DNA of 41,260 bases, from the IMG/VR virus record IMGVR_UViG_3300035183_001353, positions 1-41,260 of that record. One strand, given 5' to 3'. The DNA is from a virus. The position numbers and the translations under genes were made by a program. This document shows, one piece after another, positions 7,492-14,935 of this stretch. A model generated the notes under the pieces. The model was given only the letters and a program-made list of their open reading frames with translations, made no database searches and was not told the DNA's origin. The stretch's first letter is position 1. Each line of letters opens with the position of its first letter.

Positions 7492-8911
7492 CCGATTTCT
7501 CCGGGGTCGTGGGTGCGGCGGTGGGAGCGGGAATGGTCAGTCCCAGCTCCGTCATCAGGGCCAGTTCCTTCGCGCGCTGGCGCAGCTGGGCTTCCCAGTC
7601 CTGGCCCTTGCGGGCGTATTCGTCGGCGAGCGTGGTGGTGTGCGACGCCAACCGCGTGGCCTGCGCGTTGGCTTCCTTCTGCGGGTCCACATGCTCGTGG
7701 CCGTCCCAGAACCACTGGTGCGGCCAGTCGGCGATGGGGCCGAGGCCGGACGGCAAGAGGCCATCGACCAGCACCGCCTCGTCGAACCAGGCGGCCAGCA
7801 TCCGGTCGAGGACCACCGTCTCGATCCGCGATTGATCGATGCGGAGCGACTTGAAATAGGTCTGGTGATCGAGGCGACCGGAGGCGTAGTTGTAGGAGGC
7901 GCTGTTTCCCGCCGCGATGTTGAACGGCATGTTGAGACAGCGGGCGATCTCGTTCAGCACTTCGCGCTTGAACTCGGCATACGTCCCCGTCGGTTGCTCC
8001 GCGTGCAGCTGGGCCATCTTCCAACCGCCCGGCATCGTCAGCAGCATGTTCCGATCGAGTTCAATCGGGTCGAGCGCTTCGACCGGGTCGGTCTCGCCGT
8101 TGGGCGGCGCGTCGGTGTAGATGATCCCGGCGTAGTAGGCCGCCGCCTTCGCCGCATCGAGCGTCGCCAGCGAGTAGTCCCGCAGCATGGCGAACAGCGG
8201 GAGCGCCGGCGTGATCTCCGGGATGCCCCGGTGTTGTCCGGGACGATCGGCCCGGAACAGGTGCAGCACCGCCTCCGCCGGAACGCGGTCGTACTCCTTG
8301 GACAGCGATCGGCCCTCGCCGGGGTGCTGACGAAGGACGTGGTACTCGGTCGGATTGCCCGCGGCGTCGAACACGATGCCGTCCACGACGCGGGCGTCGC
8401 TCCACCGCAGATCGGGCGTGGCGACCTGATCGGCTTCGATCAACCGCAGATCGAGCTGGATCGGCGTGTCGAGGCCGGGGTTATTCACGAGGACCGCGAA
8501 CGCTTCCCCATCCTGGGCCTGTGCCATCCGTAGAGTGCGGAGCTTTTCGGCGAGACCAATCGCCTTGGCCCAGCGGTTGAAGGCCCGCTCGATCTGGCGG
8601 TTGGCCTCGGCGTCTTCCGTGAGCAATTGCAACCGCGGGCCGGTGCCGACGATGTCGTTGGCCAGCGTGAGGATGATCCCGCGGGCGTAGCTGTTGTTGG
8701 CGACTTCGTACCGCGCCCGGTTCCGCAGGATGCGGCGGACCTCGGGGCCGTTGGCGGCGCTGGCGCTCAATCCATCGGCGTTGGCCCAATGCCGGCGGTT
8801 GTTGTCCGTCGTCAGAGCCGAATCGTACTTGGCGCGGACGAGTCGTACCGCCCGGCTCACGGCTGGACGTGGCGTTTTCGACGCGAACAGACTGGAAATC
8901 CACGACAACAC
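7454..8911 (-). CDS. Portal protein, lambda family
   Basis: This is a 485-residue protein. I chose the GTG at 8909-8911 (then LSWISSLFASK) because a GAGAGGGA ribosome site lies 8-9 nt before it. The upstream extension of the frame is pentamer-repeat DNA and not coding. Lambda-type portal features are clear: RHWANADGLSA and RNRARYEVANNSYARGII near the N-terminus, NDIVGTGPRLQ, the wing region with RLIEADQV, HLFRADRPGQHRGIPEI, and the clip/crown segment LNMPFNIAAGNSASYNYASGR. The portal forms the dodecameric ring at one capsid vertex through which the terminase pumps DNA. Its end overlaps the protease-capsid gene, as is usual for this gene order. Confidence 0.93.
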   Translation of the reverse strand: MLSWISSLFASKTPRPAVSRAVRLVRAKYDSALTTDNNRRHWANADGLSASAANGPEVRRILRNRARYEVANNSYARGIILTLANDIVGTGPRLQLLTEDAEANRQIERAFNRWAKAIGLAEKLRTLRMAQAQDGEAFAVLVNNPGLDTPIQLDLRLIEADQVATPDLRWSDARVVDGIVFDAAGNPTEYHVLRQHPGEGRSLSKEYDRVPAEAVLHLFRADRPGQHRGIPEITPALPLFAMLRDYSLATLDAAKAAAYYAGIIYTDAPPNGETDPVEALDPIELDRNMLLTMPGGWKMAQLHAEQPTGTYAEFKREVLNEIARCLNMPFNIAAGNSASYNYASGRLDHQTYFKSLRIDQSRIETVVLDRMLAAWFDEAVLVDGLLPSGLGPIADWPHQWFWDGHEHVDPQKEANAQATRLASHTTTLADEYARKGQDWEAQLRQRAKELALMTELGLTIPAPTAAPTTPEKSDADPEEAPVSDE

Positions 8912-8935
8912 GAAAGCTGGTCCCTCTCGAAACTC

Positions 8936-9042
8936 AAAGCCTTGCCATGCCCAACCTGACCGCGGCAAGCCGCGTCGAGTCAGGCCCTACCTCGCCGCAC
9001 CGAACCCGGCCTACGCCTGCCGCAACTCGCCAAGCCGCGGAG
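8936..9042 (-). repeat. Pentanucleotide-period intergenic array A (before portal)
   Basis: Read on the minus strand, this spacer keeps a GG doublet every 5 nt over about 100 nt (for example TTCGG TGCGG CGAGG, then TTGGG CATGG CAAGG). The three bases between doublets vary. It begins at the stop of the 65-residue gene and ends just before the portal ribosome site. The same pattern occurs in four other spacers of this phage (see arrays B to E). It carries no ORF of its own. Confidence 0.75.
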
Positions 9043-9240
9043 TCAGTCCGAACCGGGCGGGATGATCTTGGTGAGCCGCAAGCCCAGGCGCTTCGATCTC
9101 ATCGCCTCACGGCTTTTGAGATACCGATCCGCTTCGATCTGGTCGGCCAGCGAATGCTGCTCGACGTTCACCGAGTCCACCGACGTCTTCGCCGGCTGCT
9201 GGGCGTTCTCGCGGATCGACTGTTCGAGGTCGTCGGCCAT
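9043..9240 (-). CDS. Small conserved phage protein before the portal gene
   Basis: This 65-residue charged, helical protein starts MADDLEQSIRENAQQPAK and includes SLADQIEADRYLKSREAMR. By position, between terminase and portal, it resembles the small head-completion or connector genes (lambda gpW-type location). I do not recognise a specific family. A GAGAG ribosome site precedes the ATG. Its leader contains the 22-bp element at 9272-9293 that also precedes the distant gene at 25591-25893. The AbiE toxin-antitoxin pair now separates it from the terminase gene. Confidence 0.6.
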   Translation of the reverse strand: MADDLEQSIRENAQQPAKTSVDSVNVEQHSLADQIEADRYLKSREAMRSKRLGLRLTKIIPPGSD

Positions 9241-9271
9241 GCGGGTCTCTCAGGCGGCGACACCCTGTCGC

Positions 9272-9293
9272 CTATCTGGAGAGCTACCCGGCC
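9272..9293 (-). promoter_or_regulatory. 22-bp leader element, copy 1
   Basis: On the minus strand this reads GGCCGGGTAGC then TCTCCAGATAG. It lies 32 nt before the start of the 65-residue gene. Ten bases further upstream is CCGTCAT (9304-9310 region). An identical 22-mer, with the same CCGTCAT at the same 10-nt distance, precedes the gene starting at 25893. This may be a leader RNA, a promoter/operator, or a recombination junction. Confidence 0.6.
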
Positions 9294-9319
9294 GGGGTGC
9301 GGAATGACGGAGCGAGCGT

Positions 9320-9426
9320 CAGAATGGGTGGGATCGTTCCAGATGTGGAACTGTCGGCAGGCGCGTCACGAAACGTCGGCACTTCCTCGCAAGTGCCGAC
9401 GTCGGCGGTTCCGTTCACCCATTCTG
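9320..9426. repeat. 107-bp palindromic, MITE-like segment at the AbiEii 3' end
   Basis: Perfect 11-bp inverted ends (CAGAATGGGTG at 9320-9330 and its complement at 9416-9426) enclose further inverted repeats: GTTCC/GGAAC around 9336-9350 and a 12-bp perfect stem at 9373-9402. The right end covers the last codons of the AbiEii toxin gene, including its stop. No target-site duplication is evident. It could be a small non-autonomous mobile element or a composite terminator. Confidence 0.5.
9373..9402 (-). terminator. Perfect 12-bp hairpin, likely terminator of the AbiE operon
   Basis: ACGTCGGCACTT and its exact complement flank a 6-nt loop. On the minus strand the stem ends in T residues (GTTTCG), a short U-run. 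It lies 13 nt after the stop of the AbiEii gene. The hairpin is seen directly; termination is inferred, and the U-run is weak. Confidence 0.5.
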
Positions 9427-10335
9427 CCACGGACCGGGCGGGTGCCAGATCGACGTGAATTCCTGACCAGCGGCGAGCGCGCCAGCCAGTGGAAGCAGAA
9501 ACCCGCTGATCACCTCGATCACAGCGGGCAGGTCCTGCGGGGCGATGTCGATTCGCGACTTCCGCAAGAAACCCTTCCACTGCGTCTGCTTGATCGGGTC
9601 GTTGGCAAACGCAGCCGTGAGCGCTACGGGTTGCGGCGTGATGGCCGTCTTGCGGTGCGCAAACGTCTGGGTCACAGCGGTCGATAGCACCTTCCCATCG
9701 AACTCGAATTGGCGGGGCAAGAGCCACAGGTCGAAGAAGTCTTTCAGACGGCTGTTGAGCTGCCCGAGCTTGACCATCGCTTCGAACTTTTCCGCAACGA
9801 CGGTCTCTCGCGGATAGGCTCGCAATCGCGGCGCAGCCAATTCGAGCAGCACAGGGTAGTCAGTGAGCGCCGCCTCCGGGACGATCACATCACCAAACCC
9901 GATGTCGATCTGCATCGGGATGCGGGCATTCTCCAAGTAGGCAAGGAACGTCACACGCACTCCGGTGTAGTCGGCATCTTCCTTGATGACTTGGCCGACG
10001 ATGCTGTCGACGTCGAAGACGAGGCCGTCCGGCTCCACCGCTTGTTGGCAGACGTCGCGGATCACCGGCAGGATGGTTTCGACGCTGTTGTTGAGCCGGG
10101 CGAGGAAATCGATGTCGCGCGTCGGTCGCGACGCCGGCGCGCCCCAGACGTTGAACATCAGCGCTCCCTTGAGCACGAACCGCTCGTTGTGCGGGGACAG
10201 GGAAAGCCGATAGAGGAACCGCTCCATCGCGAAGTACTGCAGCACTTCCTGAAACGGACGCCCGGTTTGTTTGGCTGCATTCGTGAGCCGCTGCCGCACG
10301 GAGGCGGCAACATTCCGCAGGGGTCGATCCGTCAC
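9415..10335 (-). CDS. abiEii: AbiEii-type nucleotidyltransferase toxin
   Basis: This is a 306-residue protein. The start is a GTG at 10333-10335 overlapping the antitoxin stop (GTGA). The family hallmark is KGALMFNVWG at about 56-65, followed by RPTRDIDFLAR at 70-80 with the two Asp of the nucleotidyltransferase metal site (Asp74, Asp76). Later 'RETVVAEKFEAMV' and RLKDFFDLWLL match the conserved K-x-K-D-x-x-D part. AbiEii/MenT-like toxins transfer nucleotides to RNA (tRNA for the MenT toxins) and stop growth. With AbiEi they form a type IV toxin-antitoxin pair, first described as abortive phage infection genes. Here the pair sits inside a phage late operon. The last codons fall in a 107-bp palindromic segment. 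Confidence 0.88.
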   Translation of the reverse strand: MTDRPLRNVAASVRQRLTNAAKQTGRPFQEVLQYFAMERFLYRLSLSPHNERFVLKGALMFNVWGAPASRPTRDIDFLARLNNSVETILPVIRDVCQQAVEPDGLVFDVDSIVGQVIKEDADYTGVRVTFLAYLENARIPMQIDIGFGDVIVPEAALTDYPVLLELAAPRLRAYPRETVVAEKFEAMVKLGQLNSRLKDFFDLWLLPRQFEFDGKVLSTAVTQTFAHRKTAITPQPVALTAAFANDPIKQTQWKGFLRKSRIDIAPQDLPAVIEVISGFLLPLAGALAAGQEFTSIWHPPGPWQNG

Positions 10336-10958
10336 AGCACCGCCTCCAGGTAGGGCGTGATCACGCGCTTCACCCGACAGACCTCGGCGTAGTGCAGCAG
10401 TGCCTCGGTGTTGATCGGTCCCCGCTGGCGATAGGTCTTGAGCGCCTCGAGAACGGTGTCGAGACCGATCCGATTCCGATGTTTGAAGCAATCGGCCAGG
10501 GTCTTCTCGCGACTGTAGACGCGCAGCGAAACGCCGTCGACTTGGTGTGTCTCAATCCCCTCGGAGTACGCTGGGCCACTGAACCAGAAATGCCGGACCG
10601 GCGGATAGTCGAGCCGGGGCGCTTCCGCCCCCCGAGGGATTGCGACATAGATTTCATGCGGGATTTGTGTCGTCAGCTCGTGCCAGGCGAGCGCCGAGAT
10701 GAGGCACAGCACGCCCTCGGGAATCTTCAGTGCCACGGCGACCAGATCGGGATGGCCGAGCGCCGGGGCGTCGACCAGACGAAAGAGTCCCCGGCTGAGC
10801 TGCTCGATGCGACCGGAATCCCGCAGCTCGTAGAGGGTGCGGGGATGAATTCCGGCTTTGAGGGCGTCCCGTGTGCGGAGCATTCCCCCTTTCGCGTGGA
10901 ACGCCTTGAGCGCCTGCGAGATCGGACGAGTTTCGGCGGTGGTTCGGTCAGCAGCCAT
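10332..10958 (-). CDS. abiEi: AbiEi-type antitoxin and transcriptional regulator
   Basis: This 208-residue protein starts MAADRTTAETRPIS at the ATG 10956-10958. The N-terminus is the AbiEi winged-helix domain: FHAKGGMLRTRDALKAGIHPRTLYELRDSGRIEQLSRGLFRL (about 23-64). A C-terminal antitoxin domain follows, with LISALAWHELTTQIPHEIYVAIPRG and the conserved VYSREKTLADCFKHRNRIGLD segment. AbiEi antitoxins block the paired nucleotidyltransferase toxin and repress their own promoter by binding inverted repeats. A 13-bp imperfect inverted repeat lies just upstream (10961-11006), and the downstream toxin gene overlaps the stop. Longer upstream readings run into the zinc-ribbon gene and are rejected. 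Confidence 0.88.
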   Translation of the reverse strand: MAADRTTAETRPISQALKAFHAKGGMLRTRDALKAGIHPRTLYELRDSGRIEQLSRGLFRLVDAPALGHPDLVAVALKIPEGVLCLISALAWHELTTQIPHEIYVAIPRGAEAPRLDYPPVRHFWFSGPAYSEGIETHQVDGVSLRVYSREKTLADCFKHRNRIGLDTVLEALKTYRQRGPINTEALLHYAEVCRVKRVITPYLEAVL

Positions 10959-10960
10959 AC

Positions 10961-11006
10961 GGACAAGTATACCGGCAAATCTTCGCTTGTGCTGGTATTT
11001 TTGTCC
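10961..11006 (-). promoter_or_regulatory. Candidate AbiEi operator: 13-bp imperfect inverted repeat
   Basis: Plus-strand GGACAAGTATACC (10961-10973) and GGTATTTTTGTCC (10994-11006) are inverted repeats with 11 of 13 matching positions and a 20-bp spacer. The first arm contains TATACT on the minus strand, 7 nt before the antitoxin ATG. AbiEi proteins are known to bind paired inverted repeats in their own promoter, so autoregulation is likely. Confidence 0.6.
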
Positions 11007-11035
11007 AACCAGAGAAACAAAGCGGGTCCGGCCGC

Positions 11036-11209
11036 TCATCCCGCAACTCGTTCCGTCGTCGTCACCCGCCGCCCGCAATGCCGGCATTCCTTTCGGCGCA
11101 CGATCTTCTCCGCCCGGGGCCGAGTGTAAACCACGTAGAAATGCCGGCAGCCGCAGCTCGGGCAGACGAGTCCCTTCGGTTCGGAGGTCGGTTTCGGAGC
11201 CGCGCTCAT
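11036..11209 (-). CDS. 57-residue zinc-ribbon microprotein (NrdR-like N-terminal ribbon)
   Basis: I translated this by hand. It starts MSAAPKPTSEPKGLVC at the ATG 11207-11209, overlapping the terminase stop by ATGA. An AAGGAG site lies 7 nt upstream, inside the terminase end. Two Cys pairs, CPSCGC (16-21) and CRHCGRR (about 43-49), with HFYVVYTRPR and RRKECRHC between them, form a zinc ribbon similar to the one at the start of the NrdR repressor. It lacks the ATP-cone. Small zinc-ribbon proteins next to the terminase are common in phages, where they may bind nucleic acid. The role here is not shown. Confidence 0.7.
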   Translation of the reverse strand: MSAAPKPTSEPKGLVCPSCGCRHFYVVYTRPRAEKIVRRKECRHCGRRVTTTERVAG

Positions 11210-13473
11210 CGTCGGCTCCTTTGCAAGGCAGACAGTCGGACGCGCTCGCGCGGCTTGCGGTCCCGCTCATCGGTGCCGAACAGGATGCAGCCCTGCATGG
11301 ACGCTGCGACGGCGCAGCCGACGATGCCGTCGAGCCAGTGGTTGTCTGACTGTTCGGGGCGGATCTTCCATTCATCGACAGTCCGACCACGGCCTTCCGT
11401 CTTCACGCGGTACTCGGCCGTCAGGTGCTCCGCGAACAAGCGGTGCGCATCGGGGTTCGTGCCGAACAGCGACAGGCAACCTGGATCACCCTGCGCCACC
11501 AGCAGGCGGGCCTGGACGAATGACTTCCAGTAATTCGTGTCGAACACCACGTGCCGGACGGCGCGCTTGCCGGCCACGTTCGTCATGCGCCAATTGAGGC
11601 CGACCCGGTCACCGGGCTTCTTGGTGTACTCCGAGAACGGCCGGCTCGACGCACCGACGAACCGGCCGTGCGACGGCAGCACGATCCCGGCGTGAGCGGA
11701 CTGCCGGCAGAACTGGTAGATGACGTCCGTCGACGAACCCCAGTTGGCGTCGATCAGGCAGCGATCGATCCGCAGCTCCGCCCCATCGTCCCGCCGCCAG
11801 CGCCTCGTGATGAGGTCGTTCGTCAGCGTTTCCAGCCCGGCATAGATCGCGCCTTCGAGCCCCGTCCCCTTCGCGGCCATGGACAACGTGCGCATCGCAT
11901 CCCGCAGCGTGAAGTACGGCCGCCGCTGATCGGGGTAGGTGCCGTAATCGACGACGTACCCCGTGAAATCGTCCTCCCAGGCGCAGACGACGAAGAACAA
12001 CAGCTTCTGCTGGACGTCGATGAACACCGTGAGGTGGTTGCAGCCGAGCGGGATCACGCATCGGTCCAGCCCGTGCGTCTTGGCCGCGATCTGATCGGCG
12101 GTCAGCAGGTCGTCGTCGGCCGTTTTCTCTGGCAGCGGCTCGTTCTGATACTCGGCAAAGAACGCCGCCTCGTTCTGCAGCCGCAGGTTCATCGCGTGCT
12201 GGACCGCAGACAGCTCGTCCGGGTTGAACCGCTCGGGCCAGGCGACGACCGCTCCCTCGTCCATCGCTTCCCGGTGCCGACGATAGAACTCCGTCGCCTC
12301 GGCCAGTCCGCGTTCGTTCCGCAGCGCCTCGGCCCGCACCTGACTGTACTGTTGCCAGAGCTTTTCGTTGGTGGGGAAGGCGTAGACCATCTTGGTCCGG
12401 TCACCTTGCCACTGCGGGTGCTTGTCCCGGTTCAGAATCCGGTCGGCCATGTCGTCCGGGCGGATCACTGTGCAGGGCATGATGCCGGAGATCTTCCGTC
12501 CGGGACCACCAAGGCCCAACACCGCGCCGGCCAAGATGCTTTCCCGTTGGGCGCACTGCGACGGCGAGCGGGCCGATTCGTCCGTTTGCGGGTCGTCGAG
12601 AATGACGAGCGATGGCCGAACGGTGCGGCCGTCGGCCCGCTTGTATTTCATCCCGCGAATGCGCCCAGTGATGCCGGCGACTTTGATGATTGCCCCCGAC
12701 GCCTTCGAGCCGGAGATCGTCGGCAATACGATCTCTTTCGCCGTCCATGCAATGTGCGTGCGTTCCCCCTGGTAGAGCTGACCGGCGCAGCGATTGGCGA
12801 TGCCTTCCAGGCACTGGATCGGGAACACCGCTTCGGGGAAGTCGTCGAGCAACGCTTCGTTGCCGTCGAGTTCCATCTTGATCGAGTCGAGCATCTCTTC
12901 CGCATGCACTTCGCTCGCGCCGATCAGCGCCACGAATTCGCGGTGCCCGAACAGGATCGCCCACAGACAGGCGCACTCCGCGATCGTCGTCTTGCCGGAG
13001 CCGCGGGGCATCGCCAGCGCAAACAAGCCGCCGTGCAACACCGCCTCTTCGATCTTAGCGATGACCTTCAGGTGGTCCGGGGACCACGCGAGGTGAAACG
13101 TCCGCGGAAAGTAGGACTCGCAGAAGAACCGAAAGCTGGCGGCGGCCTGCGCCTTGCGGTCGGGATTCACGACGGCCGGCAACTCTCCGATGTCCCGCCC
13201 GGAGAGGGAGAGGAGCGCGTTGCGGGCGCGGGCCTGCTCCTTCATCGCGTCGTAGCCGGTCAGGCCCGTGGGATCGGGCTGCGGAGCATGTCGCAGTCCG
13301 ACCAGCCAGGCGATGTACCGGAACAGGTCGATGTGCCGGCCCTCGCCGATGCGGAACCCCGCGCGCGTGCGGTGCCGGTGCAACTGCCGCTCGCTGATCA
13401 CTTCGCCGAGCGGCGTCGAGTTCAGCAGGCGGCAGAGCTGCGTCGGTCCGAGTTGTCGGGGGTCAATCGCCAC
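11206..13473 (-). CDS. terL: Large terminase subunit (DNA packaging ATPase/nuclease)
   Basis: This is a 755-residue protein. The ATPase part has Walker A MPRGSGKTT at 155-163 and Walker B LVILDD at 289-294, followed by the SQ-type region. The C-terminal nuclease half contains LTVFIDVQQ (about 463), RCLIDANWGSSTDV and the final DNHWLDGIVGCAVAAS, a set of acidic residues as in GpA-like/terminase_6 RNase H folds. The first about 65 residues form a separate HTH-like domain (SERQLHRHRTRAGFRI, HIDLFRYIAWLVGL), resembling the small protein encoded just upstream. The protein would cut the concatemer and pump DNA through the portal. The extra N-terminal domain may recognise the packaging site. Confidence 0.93.
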   Translation of the reverse strand: MAIDPRQLGPTQLCRLLNSTPLGEVISERQLHRHRTRAGFRIGEGRHIDLFRYIAWLVGLRHAPQPDPTGLTGYDAMKEQARARNALLSLSGRDIGELPAVVNPDRKAQAAASFRFFCESYFPRTFHLAWSPDHLKVIAKIEEAVLHGGLFALAMPRGSGKTTIAECACLWAILFGHREFVALIGASEVHAEEMLDSIKMELDGNEALLDDFPEAVFPIQCLEGIANRCAGQLYQGERTHIAWTAKEIVLPTISGSKASGAIIKVAGITGRIRGMKYKRADGRTVRPSLVILDDPQTDESARSPSQCAQRESILAGAVLGLGGPGRKISGIMPCTVIRPDDMADRILNRDKHPQWQGDRTKMVYAFPTNEKLWQQYSQVRAEALRNERGLAEATEFYRRHREAMDEGAVVAWPERFNPDELSAVQHAMNLRLQNEAAFFAEYQNEPLPEKTADDDLLTADQIAAKTHGLDRCVIPLGCNHLTVFIDVQQKLLFFVVCAWEDDFTGYVVDYGTYPDQRRPYFTLRDAMRTLSMAAKGTGLEGAIYAGLETLTNDLITRRWRRDDGAELRIDRCLIDANWGSSTDVIYQFCRQSAHAGIVLPSHGRFVGASSRPFSEYTKKPGDRVGLNWRMTNVAGKRAVRHVVFDTNYWKSFVQARLLVAQGDPGCLSLFGTNPDAHRLFAEHLTAEYRVKTEGRGRTVDEWKIRPEQSDNHWLDGIVGCAVAASMQGCILFGTDERDRKPRERVRLSALQRSRR

Positions 13474-13678
13474 CGCGGTTCATCTCCTGCACCAGCCACG
13501 CGGCGTAATGGACGAGGTTGATCGTCCCGTCCGGGTTCGACGGCGCTCCGTCCGCGATGTCCGTCTCCAGCATCTCCACCGAAATCGGCTGGCCCCCGGT
13601 CCGCGACAGCAACCGCGCCGCGTCGCGCAGCGACAGCGCCGTGGGGCGGAGGGGCGATTTGTCGGGGTCATCGGCCAT
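13463..13678 (-). CDS. Small HTH-type protein, possible small terminase subunit
   Basis: This 71-residue protein starts MADDPDKSPLRPTALS at the ATG 13676-13678; the frame extends upstream but without a better start. It includes SLRDAARLLSRTGGQPISVEML (about 17-38) and LVHYAAWLVQEMN near the C-terminus. The latter parallels the LFRYIAWLVGL segment of the terminase N-terminus, so the two may share a domain. It overlaps the large terminase gene by 11 nt. By place it fits a Nu1-like small terminase subunit that binds DNA at the packaging site, but the function is inferred. Confidence 0.55.
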   Translation of the reverse strand: MADDPDKSPLRPTALSLRDAARLLSRTGGQPISVEMLETDIADGAPSNPDGTINLVHYAAWLVQEMNRGGD

Positions 13679-13794
13679 CGAAAGAACCTGCGGAATTCCT
13701 CTGAAATCGCTGCGGAACCGAGTGGATGTCGTTCCCGCGTCGAGGTAACTGATGTCACGTCGCCACGACGCACCGAACCCCGTAAGGACCAACC

Positions 13795-14016
13795 ATGAAC
13801 GCCAACCGCGACGAACAACCCCGGGCCTTGAACTGCGCCGCCCTGCGGACGCTGCACGCCCTGCAGATGAAACTGCGAACGCAGATCAACGACCTGATGG
13901 CGATCGAGTGCGAGGACATGGAGGCGGCGGACGCCCTGGTGTTCGCAATCGAATCGGCGCAGGGGGCCTTGGAGAAGGCCCGCGACGCCCGACGCAGAAT
14001 CCTGCGTGGTGAGTGA
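13795..14016 (+). CDS. Small helical protein, function unknown
   Basis: This 73-residue protein starts [13 protein letters not shown] with an AAGGA ribosome site. The gene is divergent from the small terminase-like gene, and the 116-bp divergent region contains the dyad CGTCG-CCA-CGACG at 13758-13770. The protein is one long amphipathic helical stretch ([33 protein letters not shown]). It could be a coiled-coil adaptor or regulator. I recognise no family. It opens a plus-strand run of three small genes inside an otherwise minus-strand phage. Confidence 0.6.
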   Translation: MNANRDEQPRALNCAALRTLHALQMKLRTQINDLMAIECEDMEAADALVFAIESAQGALEKARDARRRILRGE

Positions 14017-14096
14017 CCAGCGGGCCGGACCACCCTACGGGCGGTGCCCGCCGGCTGATTTTGTTTCTGGACCCCCGTTTCCGAAGGAGACGAACC

Positions 14097-14567
14097 ATGT
14101 CGACGACGAAGACCACCGCGAAGAAGGCCCCCAAGGCCGCGAAGCCCCAGGCCACCAAGAAGGCGGCGAAGAAGGCCGAACCGAAGACCAAGGCCCCCCG
14201 GAAGCGCGAAGGCAAGATGAGCGCGCTGGACGCCGCGGCCGAGGTGCTGGCGGACGCCAAGGAGCCGATGAACACCAAGGCCATGATCGACGCGATGGCG
14301 GCGAAGGGACTGTGGACCAGCCCCGGCGGCAAGACGCCGCACGCCACGCTCTACGCCGCCATCCTGCGGGAGATCAATGACAAAGGGGCGGAGGCCCGGT
14401 TTTTGAAGGTCGACCGCGGGCAGTTCACTCGCAAGGGAACGGGAGCCAGCGCCAACCCCGCGCCGGCCGCGAAGGCCGCGGGCAAGAAGTCTGCCAAGAA
14501 GGGGGACGCCAAGCCCCCGGACGGGACCCCCGGCCCGAAGGCGGTCTCCGAACTTTTTAAGATCTGA
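14097..14567 (+). CDS. HARE-HTH / HB1-type winged-helix protein with a lysine-rich tail
   Basis: This 156-residue protein starts [16 protein letters not shown] with a strong GAAGGAG site. Residues 1-40 are a Lys/Ala/Pro-rich, histone H1-like tail. Residues about 41-108 show the HARE-HTH pattern: [52 protein letters not shown], then [13 protein letters not shown] second basic low-complexity tail follows. HARE-HTH domains occur in bacterial RNA polymerase delta subunit and in DNA-modification-linked proteins. Binding to DNA or to RNA polymerase is therefore likely, but the target is unknown. The basic tails may serve for non-specific DNA compaction. Confidence 0.75.
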   Translation: MSTTKTTAKKAPKAAKPQATKKAAKKAEPKTKAPRKREGKMSALDAAAEVLADAKEPMNTKAMIDAMAAKGLWTSPGGKTPHATLYAAILREINDKGAEARFLKVDRGQFTRKGTGASANPAPAAKAAGKKSAKKGDAKPPDGTPGPKAVSELFKI

Positions 14568-14576
14568 GGTGCCGCG

Positions 14577-14861
14577 ATGACGAACCCCAACCAACCCCTG
14601 GTCGACGCCATCCGCGAGGTCACCGTGTCGGTGCAGAAGGCGATCGCGGACGGCTACCGCTCGCGGGCAATTGATGCGGATGACCTGGTCGAGGTGCTGT
14701 TGGCGATCGCCGACCGCCTCGACCCGCCGGTGCGGGACGAGGTCGCGCCGGAGTGCGCTTGCCCCGAATGCGGGGAACGGCACGTCGACCGCCTCGTGTG
14801 GGAGGACGACCTGGTCCGGTGCGCCTCCTGCGGGATCACGTTCGACCCGGCCGCGCGGTAG
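14577..14861 (+). CDS. Zinc-ribbon small protein
   Basis: This 94-residue protein starts MTNPNQPLVDAIREV with a GAGGTG ribosome site, 9 nt after the HARE-HTH gene. An N-terminal helix (VTVSVQKAIADGYRSRAI, DDLVEVLLAIADRLD) precedes a rubredoxin-like zinc ribbon with CACPEC at about 69-74 and CASCG near 85. It is likely co-transcribed with the two genes before it and could bind zinc or nucleic acid. The family is unnamed to me. A stem-loop with T-run follows at 14885-14915. Confidence 0.65.
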   Translation: MTNPNQPLVDAIREVTVSVQKAIADGYRSRAIDADDLVEVLLAIADRLDPPVRDEVAPECACPECGERHVDRLVWEDDLVRCASCGITFDPAAR

Positions 14862-14884
14862 CCCCGCGCGGGACCCGGACCCAG

Positions 14885-14915
14885 ACGCCCGACGTTCGCC
14901 ACGTTCGGGCGTTTT
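14885..14915 (+). terminator. Rho-independent terminator between convergent genes
   Basis: ACGCCCGA (14885-14892) pairs with TCGGGCGT (14905-14912), with possible inner ACG/CGT pairs. TTTTCT follows. It lies 23 nt after the plus-strand zinc-ribbon gene and before the stop of the minus-strand DUF1937 gene. Confidence 0.7.
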
Positions 14916-14935
14916 CTCGTTGGTCGCCCGTTTCC

